DNA of 64,000 bases from Omphiscola glabra (GCA_964017045.1 OZ024807.1:11844241-11908240), one strand, 5' to 3'. Positions 1-12,124 are shown, numbered from the stretch's first letter. Made by a program: numbers and translations. The notes: a model not told the origin generated them from the sequence alone.

Positions 1-136
1 GAAAAAAAAGTGTTTATTTGTATTGGTTCATCTTTTACATTTTAGTCTCCAAAATGTGTTTTGGGGGAGGGGGGGGGGGCGTTCATTATGATTGGCTTCA
101 ATTCCGGTATTTGAAAAATTGCTCCTTCCATTTAAG

Positions 137-598
137 ATCCAGAATCTATCTCAAGCCTTGGGCGATTATATCAATGGTCGATCGGCCATCGGATTCACGG
201 CGTCCCCCAACGGAATGTCGAAAGTCAACGTCACCCAGGACAAGGTCATCAACAAGTTCACAGCGGTCGCCTTCAACGCGGGCAACCACTACAACCCGTC
301 GACGGGGTTGTTCACCGCGCCGGTCAGCGGCCTGTACTTCAGCAGCGTGACCGTCTGCACGCTGAACGAGGGCAGGATCAACGTCACGATCAAACACCGG
401 CCGCTCGACGCGGGCAGGGCGGACAGGAAGGTGCAGTCCGTGAGCAAGGCCTCCACCACGGCGGAGGACATCAGCTCTACCGGAACGGGCGTCGTCCACA
501 TGGAAGCTGGCGATCAGTTGTACGCGGTGCCGGTCACCGTGACGGGAGACGCCGTCCTCTCGTGTTATTCCAGCTTTTCCTGTTTTCTGCTGTCCTAG
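137..598 (+). CDS. C1q-domain protein, terminal exon (gene 1, 5' part outside window)
   Basis: This exon encodes a complete C1q globular (gC1q) domain of 153 residues and ends at TAG. Such domains trimerise in secreted molluscan C1q-domain proteins, many of which act as pattern-recognition lectins. Visible signatures are VAFNAGNHYNPSTG, FTAPVSGLYFSSV, and the closing YSSFSCFLLS strand. NVT sequons near residues 30 and 82 fit secretion. I start the exon after a pyrimidine-rich TTTAAG acceptor at 131-136, because the paralogous exon at 17161 begins at the same alignment position and in the same phase (0). The open frame continues upstream to 92, but that part is intron-like and is not matched in the paralogue. 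About three quarters of residues match the second copy by hand alignment, with one codon indel. The earlier exons, probably a coiled coil and signal peptide as in gene 2, must lie left of the window. Confidence 0.88.
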   Translation: MQNLSQALGDYINGRSAIGFTASPNGMSKVNVTQDKVINKFTAVAFNAGNHYNPSTGLFTAPVSGLYFSSVTVCTLNEGRINVTIKHRPLDAGRADRKVQSVSKASTTAEDISSTGTGVVHMEAGDQLYAVPVTVTGDAVLSCYSSFSCFLLS

Positions 599-1320
599 TG
601 AACGGAGTCACCATGACAGCCACATAAGGTTTTAACAAAACAAAATTAGAGATCGCATTTTGTTTTAAAAGGAAAATAACAATACATCGCTTTATTTTCG
701 TTTCGTATACGGAGAAGTAGATAACTTTTTTTATTTATAGCGACTTTAAACTTTTAACTAGGATGAATATGAAGGATGAAATTCACACGCCACGTTGATC
801 CATTTTGTAAAAGTTTAGGTTACAAGCACGAAAGATGTCGTGCCAGTACGGTTCCGGTATCCATAGAAACACACCGTTTACCTTCTTCGTATCCTGGATA
901 ACCAAATATCGATAAGTTAAGAGAAAGCAATTTTAGACCCATTTGTGAAAACAGGGAAATAAGTTTCCATTGTGAAATAATAAGCAATTTGTCGCAATAG
1001 TCCAGTAGCATTTTGAGCATTTGATTTAAGTCCCTAGGGATTGGCGAAAATTTAAACACTCTGTGTCTTGTACAATGACAGCGAAATTTTTTTTTAAATT
1101 GCTTACAAAAATACAACACTCCTCCTTTTTGCCTCCGTAAACTACAGATGATTTTTTATGTTCGTTAAGCTATTGACTGTGATTCTTTCTTTTTTTTTTA
1201 CGAATCTGTAAATTTGCTGTATTATATGTGTGTTTTTAATAAATTCGCTTCTAAAATATACGTAGGTTATTCATGGGAAGTCAAAAATTACAGCAAGAAA
1301 AGGTGATTATGTAAAGTTTC
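599..1320 (+). other. 3' UTR and flank of C1q gene 1
   Basis: There is no coding signal. The first bases after the stop (604-616, GGAGTCACCATGA) match 17625-17637 after the second C1q stop, so the 3' UTRs are homologous. An AATAAA at 1238-1243 is a possible polyadenylation signal. The call of the signal is weak because the region is AT-rich. Confidence 0.45.
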
Positions 1321-1324
1321 TTTA

Positions 1325-1545
1325 AAGTGTTTTTTTTTTAATTGATCTTCCATACACTCATTTTTTAATTGATCTTTCCTACACTCATTTTTTAATTGAT
1401 CTTTCCTACACTAATCTTTTTAAATTGATCTTTCCTACACTCATTTTTTTTTTAAATTGATCTTTCCTACACTATTTTTTTTTAATTCATCTTTCCTACT
1501 CTCATGTTTTTAAAATTGATCTTTCCTACACTAATTTTTTTTATG
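1325..1545. repeat. Minisatellite, about 25-31 bp unit, roughly 8 copies
   Basis: The core ATTGATCTTTCCTACACT recurs with variable T-runs between copies. It has no matching array in the duplicated flank, so it arose or was lost after the duplication. Confidence 0.85.
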
Positions 1546-1842
1546 AAAATCAAAATTTAAAGGCAATATTGGACATAGTTTATTCTATTATTTTTTTTGT
1601 CGGATTAATCATTATTTTTAAGTAATTATTAATGGAATCAATTTTTAAAAAAATCAACCTAAATATGGCTAATATTATTTCGATGTGCCACCTCTAATTA
1701 AGAAATCTTTGTTTTAATTTGAAAAATTTACATCTGTAAATATTTTTCTGCTTGAAATGCTACAAACGATTCTTTGAAAATATGTTCTATATCTTGAGTT
1801 TTTTTCTGACAATATTGTCTCTCTGAGATACGCATTCACGGG

Positions 1843-2030
1843 CAGGGCCGACCCTAACATTTGCGGGGCCCTATGCGAAACGGACTGCGCGGGGCCCATT
1901 CTGGGTAAAGGATAAGGATAATAAGTGAAAATTAAGATTTTGTATTAGAAAATAAATTCGGGGCGGGGCCTATGAAAGTGCGGGGCCCATTGCGACCGCA
2001 TAGGTTTGCAATGGCCTAAGGCCGGCCCTG
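1843..2030. mobile_element. hAT-like MITE (CAGGGCCGRCC termini), 188 bp
   Basis: Terminal inverted repeats begin CAGGGCCGACCCTAA and end GGCCGGCCCTG. Flanks are TTCACGGG (1835-1842) and TTCACGTG (2031-2038), an 8-bp target duplication with one mismatch. There is no coding capacity. The GC-rich interior stands out from the AT-rich surroundings. The homologous flank near 18310-18330 lacks it. Confidence 0.85.
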
Positions 2031-4222
2031 TTCACGTGTTATGCAATTTAAAGAAATTACAAAATATATATAACGTATTAGGGATGTGTGCAAAATGAAT
2101 ATCACAGTAACGGATTGTGTATTTCTTTTTTCTCAGAAATTTGAATTAATTTAAAATCATTATACCAAAATAGTATATGAATGAATCATTAAAAAATATG
2201 TATGCTTAAATGGTATCGATCTTTGCAGTCATCTGTCTCTCTAAGGTGAGATTTCCAGAGCGCCTAACAGGCAGCAATGAAACCTCTCGAATATGTTCGC
2301 ACAACGGAGCGCCGTAAGCATGCTATCATAGCATGGAAATGAGCGCTATATGAGTACTCAAATCAATCAATTAATCAAACAGATCATGTGATTTAATTTG
2401 TTTTTGTGTCAATTTAAGTATGTTAAACATTTAAAATTATTATTTGCCGTAAAAATGGCCCCTCAACTAATTTTTGTAACATTACGGATATGAACTTGTC
2501 ATATAATAATGCAAGTATGTTGCCACGAGAACTGATTGTTTTTGAAAAGTTAATGTTGTAAAAATTATCAGCTCTAAATTCCTTTTGTTTAAACAGTGTT
2601 ATATTTTATAGCATGTCTTCTTTGTTTGATGAGCATAATGTACTAAATTTTAAATAGACATAAATTAATATCCGGTAACATTGAAAAGACTTTGAATATT
2701 AAACCTTTATTTTGACCTCATCAACATATTTGTTTGTCATGGTCACTGTGATTCATTTGTTTGAAAATCCGTTCACATGAACTTGATCAATGTCAGAGTT
2801 TTTGGTCATAATAAACTTTGGAATTTTACTTGGTCCTTGTAACTGTTTGATTTATATACCCGTCGTATGCAACAAAACCCACTGGAACAAGTTTTGTTCA
2901 TACCACATTATATGATATAAAATTCAATTTGACACGTTTGTTCATATATCCATCATAATGTAGCTAAATGTGTTAAATTTGTTCAAATGCCCATCATATG
3001 TAAAGTAACTCAATGTGGCAAGTTTGTTCATATGCCCATCTTATGTAAATTAACTAAAAAAAGACAGGTGTGTTAGCGTACATTGTAATTATTTCATGTT
3101 TCCAGGGTATACTGAAACAAATGATTCGGTAGCAATAAACACACAAAAACTGTATGTGATTTTCCAGTGCATCCACGCAAAAAACTTTTATTGAACCTAT
3201 TTGTTTATCCCCCCCTCCCTCCTCCCCCACCCCTTTTCAAAAACTCGTTTAATCATGTAAGAAGCAATGAAAACTCTAATAAGGGAAAGCATAAGATTGT
3301 ACTAATATAAAAAAATAATATTTAAGTTATTTCCCTTTATCCTTTTTTTAAAAGCTGGATTGGAAAAAAGTGCAAATTATGTTTTAGTTAATTTTTGCTC
3401 AAGTAATATTATTTTAATCATTAATCTACGCTTTAATTGCTGCTGATTTAATTTTGAATAGAAAAGGCTCTAAAGCATCACAATGATTTATTTCAAGAAA
3501 AATGCTTCTCACATTAAAATGGAAATGTAATTTTAAGCTCTGCCGTGCTTGCATGAAAAATCTCTCTTGACGCCCTTCTTATATTGGAGCCAAGGGGGGT
3601 CCTATGTGTCCTTTACTCCCCCACTGTTCGTGGACTGCAATGTATCGATTTGTTTTATGATGTTTTTAACTCGGCTATATCCAATATGTGTTCACCGCGT
3701 TCACACATTCACGATTATGAGCTACGGAAAACAAGAAAAGATGTAGTGAATGTATACAAAGCTAACGTGAACATATATATATATGGGAATGGCGTGACAT
3801 TTGGATGACGCGATCGTGGCAAAAGTTATTACTGGTTTTCGATCAATTTCATCACGGGTAACACTACCCGGTATTTCCGTTACCCGGTAGTTCCATTACC
3901 CGGTAGTTCAGATACGTGCACTAACGACACGGTCTTTTTTTTTGGGGGGGGGGGGACTGTGCAGACTGCCCGCCGCACCTGTTGACCCCCAAATGACAAA
4001 CGTAAAGTTGATTGTGTTCGCTTATATCATTGTCATAACAGAACCCGGTTAGAGACAAGAGCGTGACACCAGATCAACTGGCCAAAAAAGTAATAATAAT
4101 TCGTCACCAGAATGAGCATATTGGCACCAGATTATGCAGAATCAAAAGAGGTCCATGGAAGTTTGGCTTGACATGATTAGCTTATCGCACGAGGTTACAC
4201 CTACCTTAGTCACGCCTTCGGA
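2031..4222. other. AT-rich 3' flank within the duplication, no gene seen
   Basis: No exon or RNA gene was recognised. It contains a C-rich run near 3210-3233, three close copies of an ACCCGGTA motif at 3866-3906, a short TA run near 3770-3784 and a G-run near 3944-3955. Most of it aligns in patches with 18420-20400. Confidence 0.6.
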
Positions 4223-4310
4223 TGTGTGCGCGTTTGTGTGCGTATGTGTGCGCGCGTGTGTGTGAGTGTGTGTTTGTGCAAGTAATTGTGTGTGTGTGTA
4301 AATATTATTT
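4223..4310. repeat. TG/GT-rich microsatellite
   Basis: Imperfect TGTG/CGTG dinucleotide stretch with interruptions. Confidence 0.85.
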
Positions 4311-4465
4311 GTTTTAAAAAAGCAAATGAAAAATAAGTCGATAAAATTAAAATATATTTTTATAAATAGAAGGTCGCATTAGACTTATAATACAAATTTG
4401 ATAATAGGAATACGCGGGAAACTCTGTTCAGGTTGAAGCACTAAGAAATAGTACACTGTTTAGAG

Positions 4466-4628
4466 CAGCGGTTCTCGTTTTGTTGATCTCGAACCTTTCC
4501 CAGGGTTCACGTAAGAACAAGGGAAAACGCATAATCTTCTACAGTTAGAAATAATATTGTGGTTGGGGGTCGCCAACATGAGGAACTGTATTAAAGTTTC
4601 GTGGCATTAGGAAGGTTGAGAACCACTG
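4466..4628 (+). mobile_element. SPIN-like hAT MITE, copy 1 (163 bp)
   Basis: Starts CAGCGGTTCTC and ends GGTTGAGAACCACTG. The core contains the family phrase ATTGTGGTTGGGGGTCGCC. It is flanked by a perfect 8-bp duplication GTTTAGAG (4458-4465 and 4629-4636). SPIN elements are hAT DNA transposons known to have moved horizontally among tetrapods, a triatomine bug and a pond snail. Family assignment is from recalled consensus, not a search. Confidence 0.85.
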
Positions 4629-4845
4629 GTTTAGAGGAAACACTGAATAAGGACAAATAGTATTAAAAAAAGTAGATCGATTCTTAGTATACATGATATG
4701 GAAGACATATTCTATCGGATTTGTTAAGTGAAATCGACAATTTTGCGTATTTCATTAACAGGAAGATTAAAAAAAATGATAATAAATGAATGTATCTAAT
4801 TTGAATAAGATAAGATATAAATCGACCATTACTATGAAAGTGCAA

Positions 4846-5024
4846 TGTCTGAGTAGGTAAGGTGAGCGAGGACTGAGTAGGTAATCTGAGCGAGGACTGA
4901 GTAGATTAGGTTAGCGAGGACTGAGTAGGTAAGGTTAGGGAGGACTGAGTAGATTAGGTTAGCGAGAACTGAGTAGGTAAGGTTAGCGAAGAATTAGTAG
5001 ATTAGGTTAGCGAGGACGTTTTAA
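4846..5024. repeat. Minisatellite, about 24-bp unit, about 7 copies
   Basis: The unit resembles GAGGACTGAGTAGGTAAGGT with alternating GTAAGG/ATTAGG variants. Confidence 0.9.
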
Positions 5025-5229
5025 ATCTGACGTAAATATCAAAGTAGAAAACATGTCCGACATCCTTGATAACCTCATCTACTCATTTTCCTAGTTGAAG
5101 TAATTGATGCTACTCTTTAAAAAAACTCGAATCTATGTTTTTAGCCCTGAGAAAAATGCCCTTTCAAATTTCAAAATATATTTATCAAATTGTAATTTTA
5201 AAAAAGATAATTTTAAAAAATAATAAAAT

Positions 5230-5261
<32 letters not shown>

Positions 5262-8200
5262 GTATGTAATGTATGTATGTCCCGTATGCGCTCCTATACC
5301 TTTCATCCGATTGCGATAAAAGTTTGTTGAGTTGTTGTCCGCACGCCCGCATTTTTTTTTAAAGTTATTACAATCACTTTACAATATTTCATTTTGGGCT
5401 GAGGTCCCTAAATTCGTTTTTTCTCATATGTGCTTTATCAACATAATTTCAAACATAGTTTTTTCATGGTTTGATGGAATTTAATTAAATACAAATAACG
5501 ACATTTCAATTTATGTTGACATAATAGGTAGGTTTATGAATTAATGCAAACATCTCTTATATATATTACGCTTCTGGTGTGACTCGTGGACTGCTTCCAC
5601 TTCTGGCTGCTTCCACTTCTGGCTGCTTCCATTTCTGATTGCTTCCTAACAAGCTGGATACTTCCCAATTGAGAATATATTACAAAAAATTGTATATGTT
5701 TTAAAGAAAAATGGTTCAATAATGAATCCACTTATCTCGGTATCAAAACCGATTTATGGCTGACTGGCCGAGCGACACTCAGGTGGCTTAAGAGCCGCAT
5801 GCGGCTCGCGAGCAGCGGTTTGCCGACCACTGTCCTATTAAATCTTTTTAGTCCACAGAAAATTTTTGAAAAATTAAAAATACAAAAATGCATTTTATAA
5901 CATATCTGAATTTAGTTTTGTACCCTTCTACACCTAATTGGAGAGCAACTGAAGAGATCCTAGTTTTAAAATGTAGGTGTCACATAACCTTAGAGCCATC
6001 GTGTGCACCCAGCAACCCTTACGATGCTTGTTGCCTCGGATATTTTAAGGGTTTAAAGATGTGATGATGACTTTTTCTTAATTATCTTTCAATGCAAGTT
6101 GCAAAAAAAAAAGGATTTGGGGGGGGGGGGGGGCAAAAGGGAACAATGCTTGACCTGCTTGTAATATCAACAAAAAAATGTATATTATTTTAAAAAATAG
6201 TAATATGGCTTTTATTTTTTTTTTTATTATTTTGTAGCTTCTTAATTATTAAATGAATTTTCAACACAAAAAATTAAAAAGGTTTCCATCACTAAAAAGC
6301 ACTGCAAACATCATTTTATATGATGAAGGCAAATGAAGAAAAAATACTTACTTATAATAATTAGACCAACTTTTCTAAATATTTCCAAATTTTACCAGAG
6401 TCAAAAAGATTAAAAAAAACTGTTAATTAGAAAGGTCTATACATTTTTATGAGTTTAGAAAATGGGTCATTTTGAAAAATTGTATATGAACGGCATAACT
6501 ATTTTCAAAAGACATGAGTTGTTTACAAAGGTCATATATTTATTAATGTGTGATTTTATCTATGGGAAATCTTACTCAAATAAAGTATACATTTCCCAAT
6601 ATTCAGTTAATTGAAATGTTTATTTGTAATTTCAAAACACTGTAACATATTTCAGATTAATTACAAAATGCCTCTTAGATATACTTAAAAGCGCTTTCTT
6701 TTTACCAAATCCACAGAATTTATTTTAAATTGAAAAAATTAGGAATAAGATTTTATTTCTAAAACTAGTACCAACAAATTTTTTTTACAAAAAGATATGA
6801 CAATTGTTTTGTTTTGTTTTGTTGCTCTCTGATAGATTCCCATTTCGTGCAAATACGTTGGGCATAATATATTTAATATATATGCTGTGCATTTTGTAAA
6901 CCTCTGTTATGCAGGAAAAATTGTTACAAAAGTATTACATTAAAAGATAACACAAACGCTTTCCATATAATAGCTGATGAAATCTGCGCTTTTCATGCGC
7001 CCATTTAATTCTTAATTTAAAAAAAAAAAAAAAAAAAATTATCTAATTTTTTAAAGTTTCTATTTTCTAAAACTCAACACACACATTGAATCCATTAAAT
7101 TTTATTTATTCTTTAAAGACATATGTCACCATACAATTTATAATTAGCACCTATCCCTACTTTAAAAGAATTGCTCTTATAATGAAATGTAATTTGAAAG
7201 CAGATTGTGTTTGATCGATACAGCAAGATCTACTAATATTGTAAACCTTTTTATTGATGTAAATGTAGTTTTAACAGTGTTATTAAAATCTTTAAAAATA
7301 CCGATATAGTATGCGAACTGCAGGACATCGACTTATAATCTGAAGCGGCCAGGTCGATATTAAACGAATACTGTAAGCCTTTAACAGGCTGGGCTTTATG
7401 TACGGATCATCAAATATATCTAACGTAGCGATGTTTCATAGATTCAAGTAGTTGTAATCGGTTAAAGGCAGCAGATATTCTTCTTTTTTATAACACATTG
7501 TAGTCGATTTTAATTTTTTTTTTATATTGTTATATTGTTGTCCCCATTTTGCTCCGGGACGGCACTTGACTTTCCTTGGGGCGGGGGGGGGGGGGTGCTG
7601 TAGGCTGAGAGATGGCTGAAAGAAACCCTGATATAAAATCGGGTATCTCCACAATAAAGTGTAGTCTGGGCAGCTAGATGAGAAGAGTGTGTCATTGGAT
7701 TTTCAGTTCGTTGTCAGTTGGCATAAAATAAGGTGACCTGCATCTCCACCACAAGAAACCTTTCCCTAAAAGCATCACTTCCACCACCTGCAGTTGTACT
7801 TGGGTGTGTGACGGCTTAAGAGAGCCGCACGTGATATTATTTTACAGTTAACATATCCTCAAATAACACCATTGTTTGATGTGATGGCGCTGAGTCGGTA
7901 GTCTTTTTCTCCATAGGCACGTCCCTTATACCCAGCCCTCGATCGATCCACCCTTTAGATTGTAAGCCCCTTAAATTCCACAATCTTCCCCCCCAGCTTG
8001 TATTATGCACTCGGGTGATCTGCGGACCACAACTGACAGATTAGCGTCACAAATCAGCACGCAGACAAGACCTAGTTAGCCACCAGCCGTTGCAAATATC
8101 GTATTAGGTTACCGATCCACTTTAATGTCAACACCAACTCATCAGTGGCGTACCGCCCCCGGGAGAAATTCAACCATGCACTGGCAGAGGGTCAATCTTA

Positions 8201-9420
8201 CTATCTGAATACTTGTTCAGATGAGGGGTCAAGAAACGAACCCTTCTCTTCATCAGTGTTTCAATTTGATCAGGTTCGGTACTTCTTGAGGATCTCAAAT
8301 TATCATTTTCATTTTTGTTGCTGGTGTTGCATAAGTGAGGAGGTTTATATAGTACTTACTTTTAGGTCAAGTAATTCAAGGGGAAATATATTTTGTCCCC
8401 GAAAAGCGGTTAATTAGTGTTTCCCCTCCCCCTTTTTTTCTTTTTAACGGTTACCCCATAGAAAACCGATAACTGCAGTTGAGTGATTTCGAAATCTGCA
8501 GCCTGTTTTCATCGGCAGTGGACGATTTCTTTAAAATAAAATCTTACGTCTGCGTTGAAAAGAGCAGAACTGAATTATTGTTCTTACTTGTTTTTTTTCC
8601 TCTTAACCGAGATGTACAAAATTTGTTAATATTTTTTTTTTTTGTTAACATTTCCAACACTATACTGTGAAATGGAAATGGATGAGGATGAAAGTATATT
8701 AGCTTGAGCTACGTGCTGTAAAAAAAAAGAGAAAGAAATAGGAAACCCTTGAATCAGGAAACATGTTGCGGAGTCGATAGATGACTGGAGTCGATAGAGG
8801 ACTGAACCGATTAGATATGTGGGGCGTGGCGAAGGGGGGGGGGGGCTTAGGCTGGATCAGCACAGAGCGGCTGACGTGGAACTATAGATTCATGTGACAC
8901 AATGACAGATTAAATGGGGCAAGTCCGATAGATCTGGCTGAAGTCGCATAGTTGAATTAAAACTGAAACTCACACACACCACTGCTCTTTAAGGTTAATA
9001 TGTGATGACGTTTCAGGAGCCCCTTCCGTTAAACTGATGTTTAAATTGTGTTCATCGCGCATACGCCGACATCGTGAAAGGTAGGAAACATAGATATAGT
9101 GTTCTTTTTTTTCTTTTTTTTTTTCTTTGTAAAATAATGTTATTATTCAAAAATATCATCGTGATTCCCCAGGTATTTAAGACAGGTACATAAGGGGGGT
9201 ATTTTTGGGGTAAGGAGACATACACACTTAAAGGTGTGTGTGTTTGTGTGGGAGGTTTGATGGGTTATTTAAAGCGTGTTATTATGTAAACAAGGTAAAA
9301 TGCTTTGTAATATAATTTTAAAAACAAGAAAAACTCCAACAAAATTTTTTAAACTGTGGTCAGATGCGGTGACAGAAAAACATCAGGGGTGCTTGGTAAG
9401 TGCAGACTGGGACACGTTGA
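5025..9420. other. AT-rich intergenic stretch, no gene recognised
   Basis: I see no supported exon. It holds an (AT)n run at about 5231-5262, A-runs near 7018-7038, G-runs near 6117-6133, 7581-7594 and 8836-8845, and a lone MITE end starting CAGTGGCGTACC near 8144. The missing first exon of the C1q gene at 11508 could lie here, but I could not find a convincing signal peptide followed by a phase-1 donor. Confidence 0.5.
5789..5831 (-). mobile_element. Terminal fragment of another hAT-like element
   Basis: Read on the minus strand it starts CAGTGGTCGGCAAACC and continues through GAGCCGCATGCGGCTC, a terminus common among hAT elements. No partner end was found nearby, so it is one-ended. Confidence 0.4.
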
Positions 9421-10147
9421 TAAACACTTGACCGGACATTGACGTGCTAACAAACACTTGCCCGAACATTGACGAGCTGACAAACACTTGCCCGGACATT
9501 GACGAGCTGACAAACACTTGACCGGTCATTGACGTGCTAACTAACACTTGCCCGAACATTGGCGAGCTGACAAACACTTGCCCGGACATTGACGAGCTGA
9601 CAAACACTTGCCCGGACATTGACGTGCTAACAAACACTTGCCCGAACATTGACGAGCTGACAAACACTTGCCCGGACATTGACGAGCTGACAAACACTTG
9701 CCCGGACATTAGCAAGCTGACAAACACTTGCCCGGACATTGACGAGCTGACAAACACTTGACCGGACATTGACGAGCTGACAAACACTTGCCCGGATATT
9801 GACGTGCTAACAAACACTTGCCCGAACATTGACGAGCTGACAAACACTTGCCCGGACATTGACGAGCTAACTAACACTTGCCCGGACATTGACGAACTAA
9901 CTAACACTTGCCCGGACATTGACGAGCTAACTAACACTTGCCCGGACATTGGCGAGCTAACTTACACTTGCCCGGACATTGGCGAGCTGACTAACACTTG
10001 CCCGGACATTGTCGAGCTGACTAACACTTGCCCGGACATTGACGAGCTAACTAACACTTGCCCGGACATTATCGAGCTGACAAACACTTGCCCGGACATT
10101 GACGAGCTGACTAACACTTGCCCGGACATTGTCGAGCTGACAAACAC
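9421..10147. repeat. 30-bp minisatellite, about 24 copies
   Basis: The unit is ten codons long, reading roughly ELTNTCPDID on the + strand and SGQVFVSSSM on the minus strand, so both strands stay open over long stretches. Variants at GACGAG/GACGTG/GTCGAG mark sub-blocks. I treat it as non-coding: there is no start context, splice site or non-repeat protein context. Confidence 0.95.
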
Positions 10148-10246
10148 TGTAAATTCCTATATTAAGTTCTGGCTTGACGAAAACCTCCCCCCACCCCACC
10201 AAAAAAAAATAAAAAAATCCGAGTATTCAACAAAAATAAACTCAGT

Positions 10247-10562
10247 ATGAGCAGAGAAGTAATGGAGGTCATACTCCACAAGAAAACCATGTTTAAGATT
10301 AGCCATAAGGAATTCAGTAAAGCTAAAAAAATTATTGACGGAAAAAATACATCAGGGTTAAAAAAAAAAGTAAGTGACCGGCTCGTTAAACTATGCTTAG
10401 AGCAGCTCTCCTACATTTTTTGTTACATTTTTCATAAACCTTATGCAACTCAACTATATCTAAATTTTCGAAAACTTCAGAAATCAAACCGATTGAAAAG
10501 AAAAAAAAATGTAAATTGCACATGCAGTAACGACTGACATCATGTCGCACTTACCTCTAGTG
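10247..10562 (+). pseudogene. LINE (non-LTR) reverse transcriptase, 5' fragment
   Basis: The frame reads SDRLVKLCLEQLSYIFCYIF and, after an in-frame stop, HVALTS. This matches the finger/palm entry of jockey/CR1-like LINE polymerases (the usual LKLCAEQL...IFN, then NDYRPVALTS). The segment is degraded by substitutions and a stop near 10535. It is cut at 10562 by the SPIN-like insertion and resumes at 10756. Neither the endonuclease nor a 5' end was seen; upstream is the 30-bp array. It is a dead relic. Confidence 0.72.
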
Positions 10563-10755
10563 CAGCGGCTCTCAACATGTGGGTCGAGACCACCTTTGGG
10601 GGTCGAATGACCCTCTCCCAAGTTCGCCTAAGACCATCCGAAAACATACTCTACATTTATGAAGTAGCAACGAAAATAATTATGTGGTTGGGGCTCGCCA
10701 CGACATGCTGATTTGTATTAAAGGGTCGCAGCATTAGGATGGTTGAGAACCACTG
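10563..10755 (+). mobile_element. SPIN-like hAT MITE inserted in a LINE (193 bp)
   Basis: Starts CAGCGGCTCTCAAC and ends TTGAGAACCACTG. Flanks are CTCTAGTG (10555-10562) and CTCTATTG (10756-10763), an 8-bp duplication with one mismatch. Removing the element and one flank restores the LINE phrase LTS-IVMKCFEK, an independent check of the insertion point. Confidence 0.88.
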
Positions 10756-11048
10756 CTCTATTGTAATGAAATGTTTTGAGAAACTTATGCTGAGATAATT
10801 TTTGAATGAAGTACATCATCAACTTCAGCCCCACCGATTCGCCTATAAACCTACCAGAAGCACGGAGTGTGCTGTATTACTATTGTTGGAGGGAATTTAC
10901 CATCACACAGAGAACCCTAAAAAATATACTAGAGTGCTTTTCTTAGACAACAACACCTCATCATAACGAAACTTAACTCGTAAGTGTAAATTCACATATT
11001 CAACGTTGGATACTGAACTTTTTATACAATCGAAGAAGTCACAAGTCT
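10756..11048 (+). pseudogene. LINE reverse transcriptase, 3' continuation
   Basis: The frame reads IVMKCFEKLMLR, stop, then HRFAYKPTRSTECAVLLLL and TRVLFLD. These correspond to the conserved MKCFE, QFAYRPNRST and LFVDFSSAFNT segments of non-LTR reverse transcriptases. The catalytic-block region after FLD is disrupted (NNTSS then a stop). The relic runs into the 21-bp minisatellite at about 11050. Confidence 0.72.
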
Positions 11049-11049
11049 T

Positions 11050-11345
11050 AATGTTGTGTAACGTGTGTGAATGTGCTGCGTAACGTGTGCGAATGTGTTG
11101 TGTAACGTGTGCGAATGTGTTGTGTAACGTGTGTGAATGTGCTGTGTACGTCTGTGAATGTGCTGTGTACGTCTGTGAATATGCTGTGTACGTCTGTGAA
11201 TGTGATGTGTACGTCTGTGAATGTGCTGTGTACGTCTGTGAATGGGCTGTGTATGTCTGTGAATGTGCTGTGTACGTTTGTGAATGTGCTGTGTACGTTG
11301 GTAAATGTGACGTGTACGTGTGTGAATGAGTATTGTACGTGGGTG
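11050..11345. repeat. 21-bp minisatellite, about 14 copies
   Basis: The unit is close to GTGCTGTGTACGTCTGTGAA plus one base. The first four copies have an AACGTGTG variant. The array starts at the ragged end of the LINE relic. Confidence 0.93.
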
Positions 11346-11507
11346 TGTATAAAAATAATAATGATTACAAGGTGAAGGTGTAAAACAAAAGAATCCACAC
11401 AAATAAACATCATTTTATCGTTTAAGAATACTAAAATGGCGGTTTGTTTTAAAAATACGATAAAAAGCCATTTGATAGTCCCTTACAAAAGTATTTTCTA
11501 TAAACAG

Positions 11508-11647
11508 GTGTGCCATCTAGGAGGTCATTAGTGCAACATTCAAACAACGACATGACGGACAACGTAACTATCTTGAGGCACAGCTTGCAATCACTTGTGA
11601 CTGAGCAGAAGAAAATTGACGAAGTTGTAAAAAAAACTGTGACTGAG
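11508..11647 (+). CDS. C1q gene 2, visible exon a
   Basis: Acceptor TATAAACAG at 11499-11507, donor GAG|GTGAAT at 11648. It enters in phase 1 and leaves in phase 0. It reads VPSRRSLVQHSNNDMTDNV, then a short helical stretch ending EVVKKTVTE with leucines spaced for a coiled coil. The ATG for NNDM is internal and not a likely start because the acceptor and open frame lie upstream. Confidence 0.65.
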
Positions 11648-11654
11648 GTGAATT

Positions 11655-11985
11655 CTTTTTACAATTCTCTTTTACATGTCTCTTTTACAACTTTCTTTTA
11701 CAATTCTCTTTTGAAAATTCTCATTCACAATTTTCTTTTACAATTCTCTTTTACAATTCTCTTGTACAATTCTATTTTAAATTTCTCTTGTACAATTCTA
11801 TTTTAAATTTCTCTTGTACAATTCTATTTTAAATTTCTCTTGTACAATTCTATTTTAAAATTCTCTTGTACAATTCTATTTTAAATTTCTCTTGTACAAT
11901 TCTATTTTAAAAGTCTCTTGTACAGTTCTCTTTTACAATTCTCTTTTTCAATTCTCTATTGCAATTCTCTTTTACAATTCACTTA
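11655..11985. repeat. About 25-bp minisatellite in intron 1
   Basis: Units resemble TCTCTTGTACAATTCTATTT plus AAATT, flanked by a shorter TTTTACAATTCTC variant. It starts eight bases inside the donor of exon a. Confidence 0.9.
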
Positions 11986-12124
11986 CCTCTATCTTTTCAC
12001 ACCATGACTGAAAATGCTTGAATTAGTATGACCTGGTGTGGAGCTTTCTAGAAAAATCGAGGAAACAAGTATAGCATCAAGTGCGGACCTACTTATTGAA
12101 ATATTGTGTCCGACTATTTTGGTG

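Larger units (their letters stand above)
137..4790 (+). repeat. Segmental duplication, copy 1
   Basis: This block is diverged but collinear with 17161-20825. Anchors in order: the C1q exon; GGAGTCACCATGA (604 / 17625); an AAGAAATCTT block (1700 / 18187); AGTTATTTCCCTTTAT (3325 / 19319); AAGTTTGGCTTGACAT (4159 / 20376); GTTCAGGTTGAAGCA (4426 / 20618); TTTGCGTAT plus ATTAACAGGAA (4743 / 20781). Copy 1 has its own MITE at 1843-2030 and SPIN-like element at 4466-4628, both missing from copy 2. Boundaries are approximate. Confidence 0.8.

Noticed and set aside
146..499. Minus-strand frame opposite the first C1q exon, and its counterpart at 17170-17538
   Set aside because: Shadows of the GC-rich C1q coding strand; the + frame carries the recognisable domain.
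8145..8417. 90-codon + frame as a possible first exon of the C1q gene
   Set aside because: No signal peptide, no phase-1 donor, and its start coincides with a MITE-like terminus.
9383..9949. 188-codon minus-strand frame (SGQVFVSSSM repeat) and the + strand TNTCPDID frames
   Set aside because: Opposite strands of the same 30-bp array are both open, as expected from unit length rather than selection.
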